Source: Actinomycetes bacterium (GTDB lineage Bacteria; Actinomycetota; Acidimicrobiia; Acidimicrobiales; JAJYPT01). From it: a stretch of DNA of 9,156 nucleotides. How positions within the stretch are numbered: the first letter of the stretch is position 1; each line of letters starts with the position of its first letter. A model generated the notes under the pieces. That model saw only the letters and a list, made by a program, of their open reading frames with translations. It did no database searches and was not told the DNA's origin. Below, piece by piece: positions 1 through 7,287 of this stretch. Position numbers and translations under genes: made by a program. The DNA is taken from contig JAJYPT010000064.1 of the NCBI GenBank assembly GCA_021795135.1, forward strand, positions 1 to 9,156. Direction: 5' to 3'.

Positions 1-794
1 TTCCGATCGGCGATATTTTTGGTAGATCTCGTACTCGTGGTTCAACTGGTGCTCAAAGGGGATCCGATTTAGAAGCTGAGGTACATCTTTCTTTTGAAGA
101 AGCTGCTTTTGGTTTGACAACTTCTCTAAATGTTACAGGAGAAGCAATCTGTAGTATCTGTCATGGAAGTGGGGCTGCTCCAGGGACTTCTCCTGTAACT
201 TGTAAGGTTTGTAAAGGAAGAGGAGTTACTGATGAAAATCAAGGACTTTTTTCTTTTAGCCAGCCTTGTCCAAATTGTTCTGGGAGAGGTGTTCTAATAG
301 AAAAACCTTGTCCTAGATGTAAAGGATCAGGCGTAGAAAGACGTACCCGTGAGGTAAAGGTTCGAATTCCTCCAGGAGTAGAACAAGGCTCTAAAATTAG
401 GATTAAGGGTCGAGGTGCTCCAGGGAGAAATGGTGGGCCTCCAGGGGATCTATATGTAAATGTTTCAGTGGCTCCCCATAAGCTTTTCAAAAGGAAGGGA
501 TTTGACCTAACTTTATCTGTTCCTATTAGTTTTGCCGAAGCTGTGTTGGGGGCTACTATAACTGTGCCTACCCTAGAAGCTCCTGTGAGTTTAAAAATAC
601 CTGCTGGTACTAATTCAGGAAAAACTTTTAGAGTACGAGGTCGAGGGGTTCCCAAACCCAAAGGAGGCATCGGAGACTTGTTAGTTACAGTTGAAATAGA
701 TGTTCCATCACATCTTAGCGACGAACAAAAAAAAGCAGTTGAGACTTTGGCCCGCACCCAGGGTCCGTCTCCTCGTAGTCATTTGAGTGTGTAG
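1..794 (+). CDS. dnaJ: Molecular chaperone DnaJ (Hsp40), 5'-truncated
   Basis: This is the C-terminal 263 residues of DnaJ, the cytoplasmic co-chaperone that delivers unfolded proteins to DnaK and stimulates its ATPase. The reading frame is open from base 3 to the TAG at 792-794, so the first in-frame TTG (114) is internal and not the start. The J domain and most of the Gly/Phe region lie upstream; about 110-120 residues of a usual ~380 are missing. The end of the G/F region (GDIFG) comes first. Four complete CxxCxGxG zinc-binding repeats follow at about 150-332: CSICHGSG, CKVCKGRG, CPNCSGRG and CPRCKGSG. Next come the two beta-sandwich substrate-binding domains, with typical RIPPGVEQG and GDLYV stretches. 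All eight zinc cysteines are present. The GLFSFSQPC stretch and the immediately following hspR match the actinobacterial dnaK-grpE-dnaJ-hspR arrangement. Family assignment is secure; placement in that operon is inferred from the visible 3' end. Confidence 0.97.
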   Translation, partial: PIGDIFGRSRTRGSTGAQRGSDLEAEVHLSFEEAAFGLTTSLNVTGEAICSICHGSGAAPGTSPVTCKVCKGRGVTDENQGLFSFSQPCPNCSGRGVLIEKPCPRCKGSGVERRTREVKVRIPPGVEQGSKIRIKGRGAPGRNGGPPGDLYVNVSVAPHKLFKRKGFDLTLSVPISFAEAVLGATITVPTLEAPVSLKIPAGTNSGKTFRVRGRGVPKPKGGIGDLLVTVEIDVPSHLSDEQKKAVETLARTQGPSPRSHLSV

Positions 795-795
795 C

Positions 796-1194
796 ATGAG
801 TATATTCAAAGACCTAACACCTGGACAATATAAAGCGGTTTATGTTATTTCAGTTGCTGCTGAAATAGCTGGAGTTCATCCTCAAACCCTTCGGATATAT
901 GAGCGTAAAGGACTATTAGATCCTTCTCGGACCGAAGGGGGTAGCCGCCGTTATAGTGAGCATGATATTAAAAGATTACGTAGAATTCAAGATCTTACTG
1001 CTGCGGGGCTCAACCTTGAAGGAGTTCGAAGAGTTATTGAGCTAGAAGACAAAGTAGAACAACTTGAGCAACAAATTATAAAAGAACGTTTGGAAGCTAA
1101 AGAACGCATTGCAAATACTCATCGTCATTATCGAAGGGATTTAGTTTTATTTCAAAAGTCTTCTTCTCTTACAGTTTATAAAACTACTAAATAG
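796..1194 (+). CDS. hspR: HspR, MerR-family heat-shock repressor
   Basis: This is a 132-residue MerR-family regulator. Known HspR proteins repress the dnaK operon by binding HAIR inverted repeats, with DnaK as co-repressor. The winged helix-turn-helix occupies about residues 15-80, with VYVISVAAEIAGVHPQTLR, then IYERKGLL and a GGSRRYSEHDI wing. A charged, probably coiled-coil helix rich in Glu and Lys runs from about 80 to 108. I chose ATG 796, which directly follows the dnaJ stop with one base between. A GTG at 787 in the same frame would add three residues and overlap dnaJ. Neither has a clear Shine-Dalgarno sequence, so translation is probably coupled to dnaJ termination. The HAIR-bearing dnaK promoter would lie upstream of the window, and no HAIR copy was seen here. 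Adjacency to dnaJ makes HspR much more likely than another MerR protein. Confidence 0.93.
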   Translation: MSIFKDLTPGQYKAVYVISVAAEIAGVHPQTLRIYERKGLLDPSRTEGGSRRYSEHDIKRLRRIQDLTAAGLNLEGVRRVIELEDKVEQLEQQIIKERLEAKERIANTHRHYRRDLVLFQKSSSLTVYKTTK

Positions 1195-1220
1195 CCTCTA
1201 GAAAAGTTATGGCTCCTAGA

Positions 1221-1229
1221 TGCTAGTAT
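1221..1229 (+). promoter_or_regulatory. Candidate extended -10 promoter ahead of the ABC exporter genes
   Basis: The 81-base gap between hspR and the permease gene contains TGCTAGTAT, an extended -10 pattern (TGn plus TAGTAT, four of six matches to TATAAT including the key first, second and last bases). No good -35 element sits 16-18 bases upstream. A start near 1236 would leave a leader of about 40 bases. This is sequence resemblance only. The change of function from chaperone to exporter makes a new promoter here plausible. Confidence 0.25.
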
Positions 1230-1275
1230 TGTTTTTGAAGTCTTGACGAAGTTGACTATTTGAAAGAAAACAATT

Positions 1276-2220
1276 TTGAGCTCTGTTGAACCTGTATTAG
1301 AAAAACCTAGATCTGGCTTAGAAACGGGTGGAAGAGGAGATCAATCTGTAAGGTTGATCTCTGCTCGCCCTTCTCTTCGTCAAAAACTCATCGAACTATG
1401 GAGATATCGCCAACTTTTATTAGGGTTGATAAGACGTGAAATAAAAGTTAAATATAAAGATAGTATTTTAGGATTTTTATGGTCTATGCTAAATCCGGCA
1501 TTGACTCTTGGGGTGTATTATTTTGTCTTTCAAATAGTACTTAAAAATGGTATCCCCTATTTTGCTTTCTTTTTGATGTCTGGGCTTTTAGTGTGGAATC
1601 TTTTTCAAGCAGCAGTTCCAGGAGGAACTGGTGCCATTGTGGGAAATGCCGGCATCATTAAAAAAGTATCTTTTCCAAGAGAAATTTTGCCTCTAGCTTC
1701 GGTTGGGACAGCTTTAGTTTTTTTCTTTTTCCAGTCAATAGTTCTAGCTATATTTTTAGTTGCTTTTAATTATTCAATAGATCCTGCCTATATTCCTGCT
1801 GTTTTGCTTGCTCTTGTTACTCTTTTGGTCTTTACATCGGCTTTAGCAATTTTTCTATCTGCTATCAATGTATATTTACGAGATGTCGCTCATCTTATTG
1901 AGCTTGTTTTATTGGCTTGGTTTTGGGGAACCCCTATTGTCTATCCTTACGAGCTCATAGCCGCACATCTTCATAGATTTGCTATTCTTTATGACTTTTT
2001 AAATCCGATAACACCAATAGTTCTTACTTTTCAGAGAGCTTTTTATAATAAAATTTCTCCTAACACTCCAACAGGCGTATTACATATTTTGCCTCCCGGA
2101 GTCGATATGGGTTGGTATATCTATTCTTTGTTAGGAATTTTAATTGTTTCTATCGGTCTATTTTTTGTCGCGCTTGTGGTGTTTGGACGCCTCGAGGGAA
2201 ACTTTGCTGAGGAGCTCTGA
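1276..2220 (+). CDS. wzm: ABC-2 type polysaccharide/teichoic-acid export permease (Wzm/TagG family)
   Basis: This is the membrane subunit of an ABC exporter that moves undecaprenyl- or lipid-linked glycans across the cytoplasmic membrane. The 314 residues start with about 50 polar, probably cytosolic residues. The family-typical amphipathic segment follows at 53-74 (RREIKVKY, then GFLWSMLNP), and about six hydrophobic membrane spans lie between 67 and 304. Family landmarks are SFPREILPL at 132-140, NVYLRDV at 198-204 with WGTPIVYP at 217-224, and the terminal RLEGNFAE. The start is TTG 1276, preceded by the purine-rich stretch GAAAGAAAA; no in-frame ATG fits better. The gene lies five bases upstream of its ATPase partner. 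The exported glycan cannot be told from the sequence: O-antigen, wall teichoic acid and galactan exporters share this architecture, and no glycosyltransferase gene is visible in the window. Confidence 0.9.
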   Translation: MSSVEPVLEKPRSGLETGGRGDQSVRLISARPSLRQKLIELWRYRQLLLGLIRREIKVKYKDSILGFLWSMLNPALTLGVYYFVFQIVLKNGIPYFAFFLMSGLLVWNLFQAAVPGGTGAIVGNAGIIKKVSFPREILPLASVGTALVFFFFQSIVLAIFLVAFNYSIDPAYIPAVLLALVTLLVFTSALAIFLSAINVYLRDVAHLIELVLLAWFWGTPIVYPYELIAAHLHRFAILYDFLNPITPIVLTFQRAFYNKISPNTPTGVLHILPPGVDMGWYIYSLLGILIVSIGLFFVALVVFGRLEGNFAEEL

Positions 2221-2225
2221 GTAAA

Positions 2226-3575
2226 TTGGCAGTTGCCATAGAGATAAAAGATGTTTCTAAAAAATTTCGATTGCACCATGAGAAACATTCGACTTTAAAA
2301 GAAAAAGCTCTAAAATTTGGACGCACTCCCTATGATGATTTTTGGGCTTTAAAAAATATCAATTTAGAAATCCAAGAGGGACAAACTTTTGGGTTGTTAG
2401 GCCATAATGGTTCTGGGAAGTCAACACTATTGAAATGTATGGCTGGAATTTTACAACCAACTTCTGGACAGATAAAAGTCAAAGGTCGTCTGGCGGCAAT
2501 GTTGGAATTGGGAGCAGGATTTCATAGCGATTTATCAGGTCGGGATAATATTTTTTTGAATGCTTCTTTGCTTGGGCTTTCTAAGAAAGAAATAGAAAAA
2601 CGTTTTGATGACATAGTAGCTTTTTCTGAGCTTGAACAATTTATTGACAATCAAGTTAAATTCTATTCTTCTGGAATGTATGTTCGTCTAGGTTTTGCTG
2701 TAGCTGTAAATATGGATCCCGATGTATTGCTTGTAGATGAGGTATTGGCTGTAGGAGATGAAAATTTTCAACGTAAATGCCTAGATAGAATTAAAGTCTT
2801 TCAAAAAGAAGGTCGTACAATTGTTTTTGTCACCCATGGTGCTGATATGGTGCGCCAAATTTGTGACGAGGCAATGGTTTTAGATCATGGATTACCAGTA
2901 GTTGTTGCCTCACCGGGAAAAGCTGTTAGGGAATTTAGAGAACATCTATTGCGCAATATGCGATACGAAGAAGCTGTTCAACTTCCCGAGAGTGACAATG
3001 AGTCCAATGTTGAAGTTGAATTAGGACAAAACACTCCTGAAGATACAAAACAAATCGAAGCTGAACAAAAAGCTAATTTTAAAATCAAAATTCAAGATAT
3101 TGAAATTATTCATGATCACCTAAAAGAAAGAAAGTACATTCTTTCTGGTGAAGATTTCACTGTACGAGTTTCTTATGAAGCCAAAGAGACCATAGAAGAC
3201 CTTGTTATTGGGATTGCAATCTATGATTTAGAAGGTTATTTAGTTTTTGGGTCAAATACTGACTTTTTAGGTATGGATGTGTCAAAAATATCTAAAGAAG
3301 GTTTTTTCGATTTTTCTTTCAATGAAGTACCTTTACTAGATGGCACCTACATGATCACTATAGGCCTACATAATACCGATGGGGGAGTTGTCTATGATTG
3401 GTGGGAACAACGAGCTCAGTTTGAAGTAATGTTTCCAGGACGTTCTGCTGGTCTTGTAAAATTACCTTTAAGTTTGACTTTGCATTCTAAGTCTGACTTT
3501 GGTATCGAAAATGCAAAACAACAATCATCTACAAATTCACATTTTGACAATAGTGCTTCTATTGTCGAGAATTAA
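2226..3575 (+). CDS. wzt: ABC exporter ATPase with C-terminal Wzt-type glycan-binding domain
   Basis: This is the 449-residue nucleotide-binding subunit that partners the permease just upstream. The N-terminal ABC domain (about 1-240) has Walker A GHNGSGKST at 59-67, the signature YSSGM at 147-151 (the form typical of Wzt/TagH), Walker B VLLVDE at 167-172 and the switch histidine H204 in VTHG. An acidic Glu/Gln-rich linker spans about 250-285. A beta-rich domain at about 286-405 follows, with GIAIYDLEGYLVFGSNT and, near its end, GTYMITIGLHN. This resembles the Wzt C-terminal domain that reads the glycan terminus in O-antigen exporters. About 40 low-complexity residues end the protein. The start is TTG 2226, with GAGGAG at 2209-2214 inside the end of the permease gene, so the two genes are probably coupled. 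ATPase and exporter class are secure; glycan-end recognition is inferred from the C-terminal resemblance. Confidence 0.9.
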   Translation: MAVAIEIKDVSKKFRLHHEKHSTLKEKALKFGRTPYDDFWALKNINLEIQEGQTFGLLGHNGSGKSTLLKCMAGILQPTSGQIKVKGRLAAMLELGAGFHSDLSGRDNIFLNASLLGLSKKEIEKRFDDIVAFSELEQFIDNQVKFYSSGMYVRLGFAVAVNMDPDVLLVDEVLAVGDENFQRKCLDRIKVFQKEGRTIVFVTHGADMVRQICDEAMVLDHGLPVVVASPGKAVREFREHLLRNMRYEEAVQLPESDNESNVEVELGQNTPEDTKQIEAEQKANFKIKIQDIEIIHDHLKERKYILSGEDFTVRVSYEAKETIEDLVIGIAIYDLEGYLVFGSNTDFLGMDVSKISKEGFFDFSFNEVPLLDGTYMITIGLHNTDGGVVYDWWEQRAQFEVMFPGRSAGLVKLPLSLTLHSKSDFGIENAKQQSSTNSHFDNSASIVEN

Positions 3576-3580
3576 GATCA

Positions 3581-3586
3581 AAGGAG
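3581..3586 (+). promoter_or_regulatory. Ribosome binding site of purA (supports the GTG start)
   Basis: AAGGAG lies four bases before GTG 3591. It is one of the clearest Shine-Dalgarno sequences in the window and fixes the non-ATG start of purA. It falls in the 15-base gap after the wzt stop. No room remains for a full promoter there, so purA is either co-transcribed with the exporter or driven from inside wzt. Confidence 0.7.
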
Positions 3587-3590
3587 AGCT

Positions 3591-4883
3591 GTGCCGGCCA
3601 CAGTAGTCGTGGGAACTCAATGGGGAGACGAAGGTAAGGGCAAACTTACTGACTTATTAGCCAAAGATATGCAAATGGTCGTGCGTTATCAAGGCGGACA
3701 TAATGCAGGCCATACCATAGTTGTTGATGATGAAAGTTTTGCATTACAGCTAATTCCTAGTGGAATACTATATCCTAATATCACCCCTATAATAGGAAAT
3801 GGAGTTGTTGTAGACCCAGGTGTTTTGTTGACTGAGATGCAACATTTACAAGACAAAGGCGTCGATACCTCCAAATTGAAAATTAGTGGTAACGCTCATT
3901 TGATAATGCCCTATCATCAAGAACTTGACCGGGTAGCAGAACGTTTTTTAGGAAAAAATAGTCTAGGAACTACCAAAAGAGGAATTGGACCTACTTATGC
4001 TGATAAAGCCTCTAGAGTGGGAATTAGAGTTCAAGATCTTTTAGATGAAAAAATATTTCGCCAAAAACTAGATGTGGTTTTAAAAGAAAAAAATTCTATT
4101 TTGGCAAAAGTTTATAATCGCTTAGCTTTGTCTGCAGAAGAAATTGCCAATACTTATCTCAATGACTATGCTCCTCGGATTACTCCAATGATTGCAGATA
4201 CTGTTTCGTTAGTACATGAGGCACTAGAAGCAGGCCAAAACATCTTATTAGAAGGTGCTCAAGCTACTTATTTAGATCTAGATCATGGCACTTATCCTTT
4301 TGTTACTTCTTCTAATCCAACAGCAGGAGGTGCTTGTACTGGTTCTGGTGTGGGTCCTTTGCATTTGAATCGTATTATAGGAATAGCAAAATCTTATGTA
4401 ACAAGAGTTGGTGCTGGTCCTTTTCCTACAGAAATTTTTGACGAAAGATCTGAATACATAAGTAAAAAGGGTCATGAATTTGGAACCAATACTGGACGTC
4501 GGAGGCGCATTGGGTGGTTTGATGTAGTTATGTTGCGTCAAGCTAAAAGGCTCAATTCTTTATCCGAGATAGCTTTGACTAAACTAGATATCTTGAGTGG
4601 TGTTGAAACTATAAATGTTTGTGTTGGTTATGAAGCCGATGGAGTCCGCTATGACTACATGCCTTATCACCAATCTATCTTGCATAAAGTAAAGCCTATA
4701 TATGAACAATTTCCAGGATGGTCACAAGATATTTCTCAAGCTACCACTTTTGACCAGTTACCTGAATCAGCTCGCAATTATATTTTGTTTTTACAAAAAT
4801 CTTCAGGTCTAAACATAACTATGGTAGGGGTAGGTCCAGGAAGAGAACAATTTTTAACTTTAAATGACTCTTTCAAGCTTTGA
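3591..4883 (+). CDS. purA: Adenylosuccinate synthetase
   Basis: PurA catalyses the GTP-dependent joining of aspartate to IMP to give adenylosuccinate, the first committed step to AMP, in the cytoplasm. The 430 residues match the usual family length. The N-terminal GTP/IMP loop is GTQWGDEGKGK at 8-18, with the catalytic acid D13. The catalytic base H41 is in GGHNAGHT. Further landmarks are GTTKRGIGPTYADKASR at 126-142, the LDHGTYPFVTSSN-type block at 230-241, TGRRRRIGWFD at 301-311, the guanine-binding KLDILSGVET at 331-340 and GVGPGRE near the end. The GTG start places D13 and H41 at their standard positions, which supports it. The gene is complete, with no missing active-site residue. It begins the purine run and is followed by a 116-base gap before purB. 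Confidence 0.98.
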   Translation: MPATVVVGTQWGDEGKGKLTDLLAKDMQMVVRYQGGHNAGHTIVVDDESFALQLIPSGILYPNITPIIGNGVVVDPGVLLTEMQHLQDKGVDTSKLKISGNAHLIMPYHQELDRVAERFLGKNSLGTTKRGIGPTYADKASRVGIRVQDLLDEKIFRQKLDVVLKEKNSILAKVYNRLALSAEEIANTYLNDYAPRITPMIADTVSLVHEALEAGQNILLEGAQATYLDLDHGTYPFVTSSNPTAGGACTGSGVGPLHLNRIIGIAKSYVTRVGAGPFPTEIFDERSEYISKKGHEFGTNTGRRRRIGWFDVVMLRQAKRLNSLSEIALTKLDILSGVETINVCVGYEADGVRYDYMPYHQSILHKVKPIYEQFPGWSQDISQATTFDQLPESARNYILFLQKSSGLNITMVGVGPGREQFLTLNDSFKL

Positions 4884-4889
4884 TAGGAA

Positions 4890-5003
4890 ATGATAAAAGT
4901 TATGTCTGATTGTAGCATTTTGACTAAAATGCCCAGGTTTGTTATAGAAGAAAAGTATCTAAACAAAAAGTTAGAGAATCCTATGATAAGCAGAATAAGA
5001 TGA
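4890..5003 (+). CDS. Possible 37-residue small ORF between purA and purB
   Basis: This ATG-initiated frame fills nearly the whole purA-purB gap. It encodes a Lys-rich peptide beginning MIKVMSDCSIL and ending ENPMISRIR, and its TGA shares four bases (ATGA) with the purB start. It is in the same frame as purA, just after a tandem TGA-TAG. AGGA lies directly against the ATG, too close for a good ribosome site, and a second Met at 4902 has no convincing site either. I recognise no family. In AT-rich DNA an open frame of this length could arise by chance, and a good promoter match lies inside it. It is listed because of the start/stop overlap and because purB has no clear Shine-Dalgarno of its own. 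Confidence 0.15.
   Translation: MIKVMSDCSILTKMPRFVIEEKYLNKKLENPMISRIR
4920..4948 (+). promoter_or_regulatory. Candidate sigma-70-type promoter for purB-purC-purS-purQ
   Basis: TTGACT (4920-4925, five of six matches to TTGACA) is separated by exactly 17 bases from TATAGA (4943-4948, four of six matches to TATAAT). A transcript would start near 4955 and have a leader of about 45 bases before the purB ATG at 5000. This is the best-spaced two-part promoter I saw in the window, and it sits in the only sizeable gap inside the purine run. The weak point is A instead of T at the last -10 position. Confidence 0.4.
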
Positions 5004-6358
5004 TTCCTCGCTATTCTATGCCAGAGATGGCCACTCTTTTTGATGATCAATCTCGTTTAGGTCGGTGGCTACAAGTAGAAGTATTAGCAGTTCAAGCAAT
5101 GGCTTCTTTGGGGATTGTTTCTAATGAAACCAGTGAATTTGTATCTAAGAAAAGTATTGATTTATTACAAGATGCACCTAAAGATTTTCAATGGTCAAAA
5201 GCTACTAATCCTAAAGTAAAAAAACATATTTTAGAAGCGGTTTTAGAAAGAGAAAAAATTACCAATCATGATCTAGCTGCTTTTGTAGACATAGTTCAAG
5301 ATCAGATTGGTTCTTATCATAGTGAATTTATTCACTATGGTCTAACTTCTTCAGACATAGTTGATACAGCTTCTTCGGCGACTTTAGTCCAATCTGCAGA
5401 TCTTTTGATTCAAGCCAGTGAGCAATTAGTAGCTGTTTTGAAAGCTAAAGCCTTAGAACACAAAGATACGCCTATGGTTGGTCGTACTCATGGTATGCAT
5501 GCTGAGCCAACTACTTTTGGAGTAAAACTAGCTCTTTGGGCTCTTCAAGCAGATCGAGATCTAAAAAGATTAAAAGCTGCCAGAGAGGCTATTGCGGTAG
5601 GCAAATTATCAGGAGCTGTTGGAACTTATTCAAATATTGATCCAGCAATCGAAGACTATGTTTGTCTATCTCTTGGGCTAAAGCCTGTTCCTTCAACACA
5701 AGTTATTGCTAGAGATAGACATGCAGAATATATTTGGGCTTGTGCAAGTGTGGGGGCAAGTGTCGAAAGTTTTGCTACAGAAATAAGGCATCTCCAAAGA
5801 AGTGAAGTTGCAGAGGTTCAAGAAGCTTTTGGCAAGGGACAAAAAGGTTCTTCTGCTATGCCTCACAAAAGAAATCCTATAACCTCAGAAAAACTTTCAG
5901 GTCTAGCAAGGTTATTGAGAGGATACCTAGGAGCAGCCCTAGAAGATGTTGCTCTTTGGCATGAGAGAGATATTTCTCATTCATCTGTGGAAAGAGTAAT
6001 TTTTCCTGATGCTAGTTTATTGGGATATTACGTATTGAAACAGGCAAGCAAATTAATTGAAAATTTAGTTGTAAAACCTGACAAGATGCTTAAAAACTTA
6101 GAACTATCTAATGGAATGGTATTTTCTCAATCAATTTTGTTATCTTTGGTTGCTTCGGGTCTTCCAAGAGACCAAGCCTATAGGATAGTTCAAAGAAATG
6201 CGGTTTTGGCTTACCAAGAGTCTAGAAATCTCAAAGATGTGATTAGTCAAGATCCTGAAGTAAAGTTGTCTCCCCAAGCTATTGAGGAGGCCTTTGATCT
6301 AAAACGCATGTTTAGAAATATAGACCGCATATTTAATTCTTTGAAAGAAATTGGATGA
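5000..6358 (+). CDS. purB: Adenylosuccinate lyase
   Basis: PurB is a fumarase/aspartase-superfamily lyase acting twice in purine synthesis: it splits SAICAR to AICAR and adenylosuccinate to AMP, releasing fumarate each time. The 452 residues begin MIPRYSMPEMATLFDDQSRL, the typical N-terminus, which fixes ATG 5000; no earlier in-frame start exists before a stop at 4925. Motifs in order are TSSDIVDTA at 116-124, GRTHGMHAEP at 161-170 with catalytic-site H164, and the superfamily signature GSSAMPHKRNP at 283-293 holding the mobile-loop serines. HERDISHSSVER at 321-332 follows. All expected active-site stretches are present. No strong ribosome site precedes the ATG. The stop overlaps the purC start by ATGA, so the two are translationally coupled. 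Confidence 0.98.
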   Translation: MIPRYSMPEMATLFDDQSRLGRWLQVEVLAVQAMASLGIVSNETSEFVSKKSIDLLQDAPKDFQWSKATNPKVKKHILEAVLEREKITNHDLAAFVDIVQDQIGSYHSEFIHYGLTSSDIVDTASSATLVQSADLLIQASEQLVAVLKAKALEHKDTPMVGRTHGMHAEPTTFGVKLALWALQADRDLKRLKAAREAIAVGKLSGAVGTYSNIDPAIEDYVCLSLGLKPVPSTQVIARDRHAEYIWACASVGASVESFATEIRHLQRSEVAEVQEAFGKGQKGSSAMPHKRNPITSEKLSGLARLLRGYLGAALEDVALWHERDISHSSVERVIFPDASLLGYYVLKQASKLIENLVVKPDKMLKNLELSNGMVFSQSILLSLVASGLPRDQAYRIVQRNAVLAYQESRNLKDVISQDPEVKLSPQAIEEAFDLKRMFRNIDRIFNSLKEIG

Positions 6359-7287
6359 CCAATAATCAAAACAAGAATTACCTAAAGCCTTCTTATTCAG
6401 GAAAAGTAAGAGATATCTACGAACTAGATCAAAATCAATTAATATTTGTAACTTCTGATCGAATCTCAGCTTTTGATGTGGTTATGGATAAACTAATTCC
6501 AGACAAAGGCCGGATATTGACTGGGATGACTCTCTTTTGGCTGCAAGAACTAAAAGATATTGTACCAAATCATCTAATTGGATCTAATGTAGGTGACCTT
6601 CCAGCTCAATTTTTAGAGCTAAGTGGACTGGATAAAGATTATTTAGTTGGAAGAACTATGTTAGTAAAAAAAGCTGACATGTTGCCAATAGAGTGTATAG
6701 TTCGAGGCTATGTATCTGGATCTGCTTGGAAAGAATATAGTACATATGGCACTATTCACCACATGGAAGTTCCCACAGGTTTGGTTGAATCAGACAAGCT
6801 AGGTGAACCTATTTTTACCCCTTCTATAAAAAATGCTCAAGGACATGATGAAAATATTGATTTTGATGCAGCTGTAGAATTACTTGGGGTAACCCTAGCT
6901 GAACAAGTTAGAGATATTTCACTAAAAGCATATGAAAGAGCTTCTAAACTAGTTGCCACCAAAGGAATATTACTAGCAGATACTAAATTTGAATTTGGAC
7001 TCATAGAAGGTGAACTAGTTCTTTGCGACGAAGTTTTAACTTCTGATTCGTCTAGATTTTGGTGGGCCGAACAATGGCGACCTGGCTCTACTCCTGCTTC
7101 TTTTGATAAACAGCCTCTAAGAGATTGGTTAGAAGAAACTGGATGGAACAAACAACCTCCCCCACCTTATTTGCCTGATGAGATAGTTTCATCTACTAGG
7201 AATAGGTATATAAAGGCTTTTGAATTAATAACTGGAACCCGTTTTGATGAGTTTATAAATACTCAAAGGAGATCTATTGAAATTTGA
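6355..7287 (+). CDS. purC: Phosphoribosylaminoimidazole-succinocarboxamide synthase (SAICAR synthetase)
   Basis: PurC joins aspartate to CAIR using ATP to form SAICAR, the substrate of PurB encoded just upstream. At 310 residues it is the longer form of the family, as opposed to the ~240-residue Bacillus/E. coli form. Visible landmarks are SGKVRDIYEL near residue 15 (nucleotide loop), TSDRISAFD at 33-41, signature 1 LPIECIVRGYVSGS at 110-123, FTPSIKNAQGHDEN at 154-167, signature 2 LADTKFEFG at 207-215 and DEVLTSDSSRFW at 225-236. The start ATG 6355 lies inside the purB stop (ATGA overlap). The last 11 bases overlap purS. No key stretch is missing. The compact overlaps indicate one transcript with purB, purS and purQ. 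Confidence 0.98.
   Translation: MTNNQNKNYLKPSYSGKVRDIYELDQNQLIFVTSDRISAFDVVMDKLIPDKGRILTGMTLFWLQELKDIVPNHLIGSNVGDLPAQFLELSGLDKDYLVGRTMLVKKADMLPIECIVRGYVSGSAWKEYSTYGTIHHMEVPTGLVESDKLGEPIFTPSIKNAQGHDENIDFDAAVELLGVTLAEQVRDISLKAYERASKLVATKGILLADTKFEFGLIEGELVLCDEVLTSDSSRFWWAEQWRPGSTPASFDKQPLRDWLEETGWNKQPPPPYLPDEIVSSTRNRYIKAFELITGTRFDEFINTQRRSIEI
7266..7271 (+). promoter_or_regulatory. Ribosome binding site of purS (supports the TTG start)
   Basis: AAGGAG lies five bases before TTG 7277 and inside the end of purC. It supports the TTG start over the ATG at 7292, which would cut off the first beta-strand and has no ribosome site at a suitable distance. Confidence 0.65.

Noticed and set aside
239..757. 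172-codon open frame on the reverse strand
   Set aside because: It lies wholly antisense to the zinc-finger and C-terminal part of dnaJ, whose protein motifs are unmistakable; the reverse product shows no family features.
114..794. dnaJ starting at TTG 114
   Set aside because: The frame continues upstream to the window edge with clear DnaJ sequence (GDIFG, then RGSDLEAEVHLSFEEAAFG), so TTG 114 is an internal leucine codon.
796..1194. HAIR operator (CTTGAGT/ACTCAAG-type) near hspR
   Set aside because: One CTTGAG word occurs within hspR, but no partner half-site lies at the required spacing.
4278..4541. Reverse-strand open frame inside purA
   Set aside because: It is antisense to conserved purA motifs, and its product is Thr/Ser/Arg-rich without recognisable features.
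4884..4999. Purine riboswitch in the purA-purB gap
   Set aside because: I could not see the three-helix junction or conserved core of a purine or related aptamer; the gap is better explained by a promoter.
4778..5050. Reverse-strand 90-codon frame across the purA-purB junction
   Set aside because: It overlaps the conserved ends of both genes in antisense and has no ribosome site or recognisable family.
6837..7151. Reverse-strand open frame inside purC
   Set aside because: It is antisense to the second SAICAR synthetase signature; a shadow of purC codon use.
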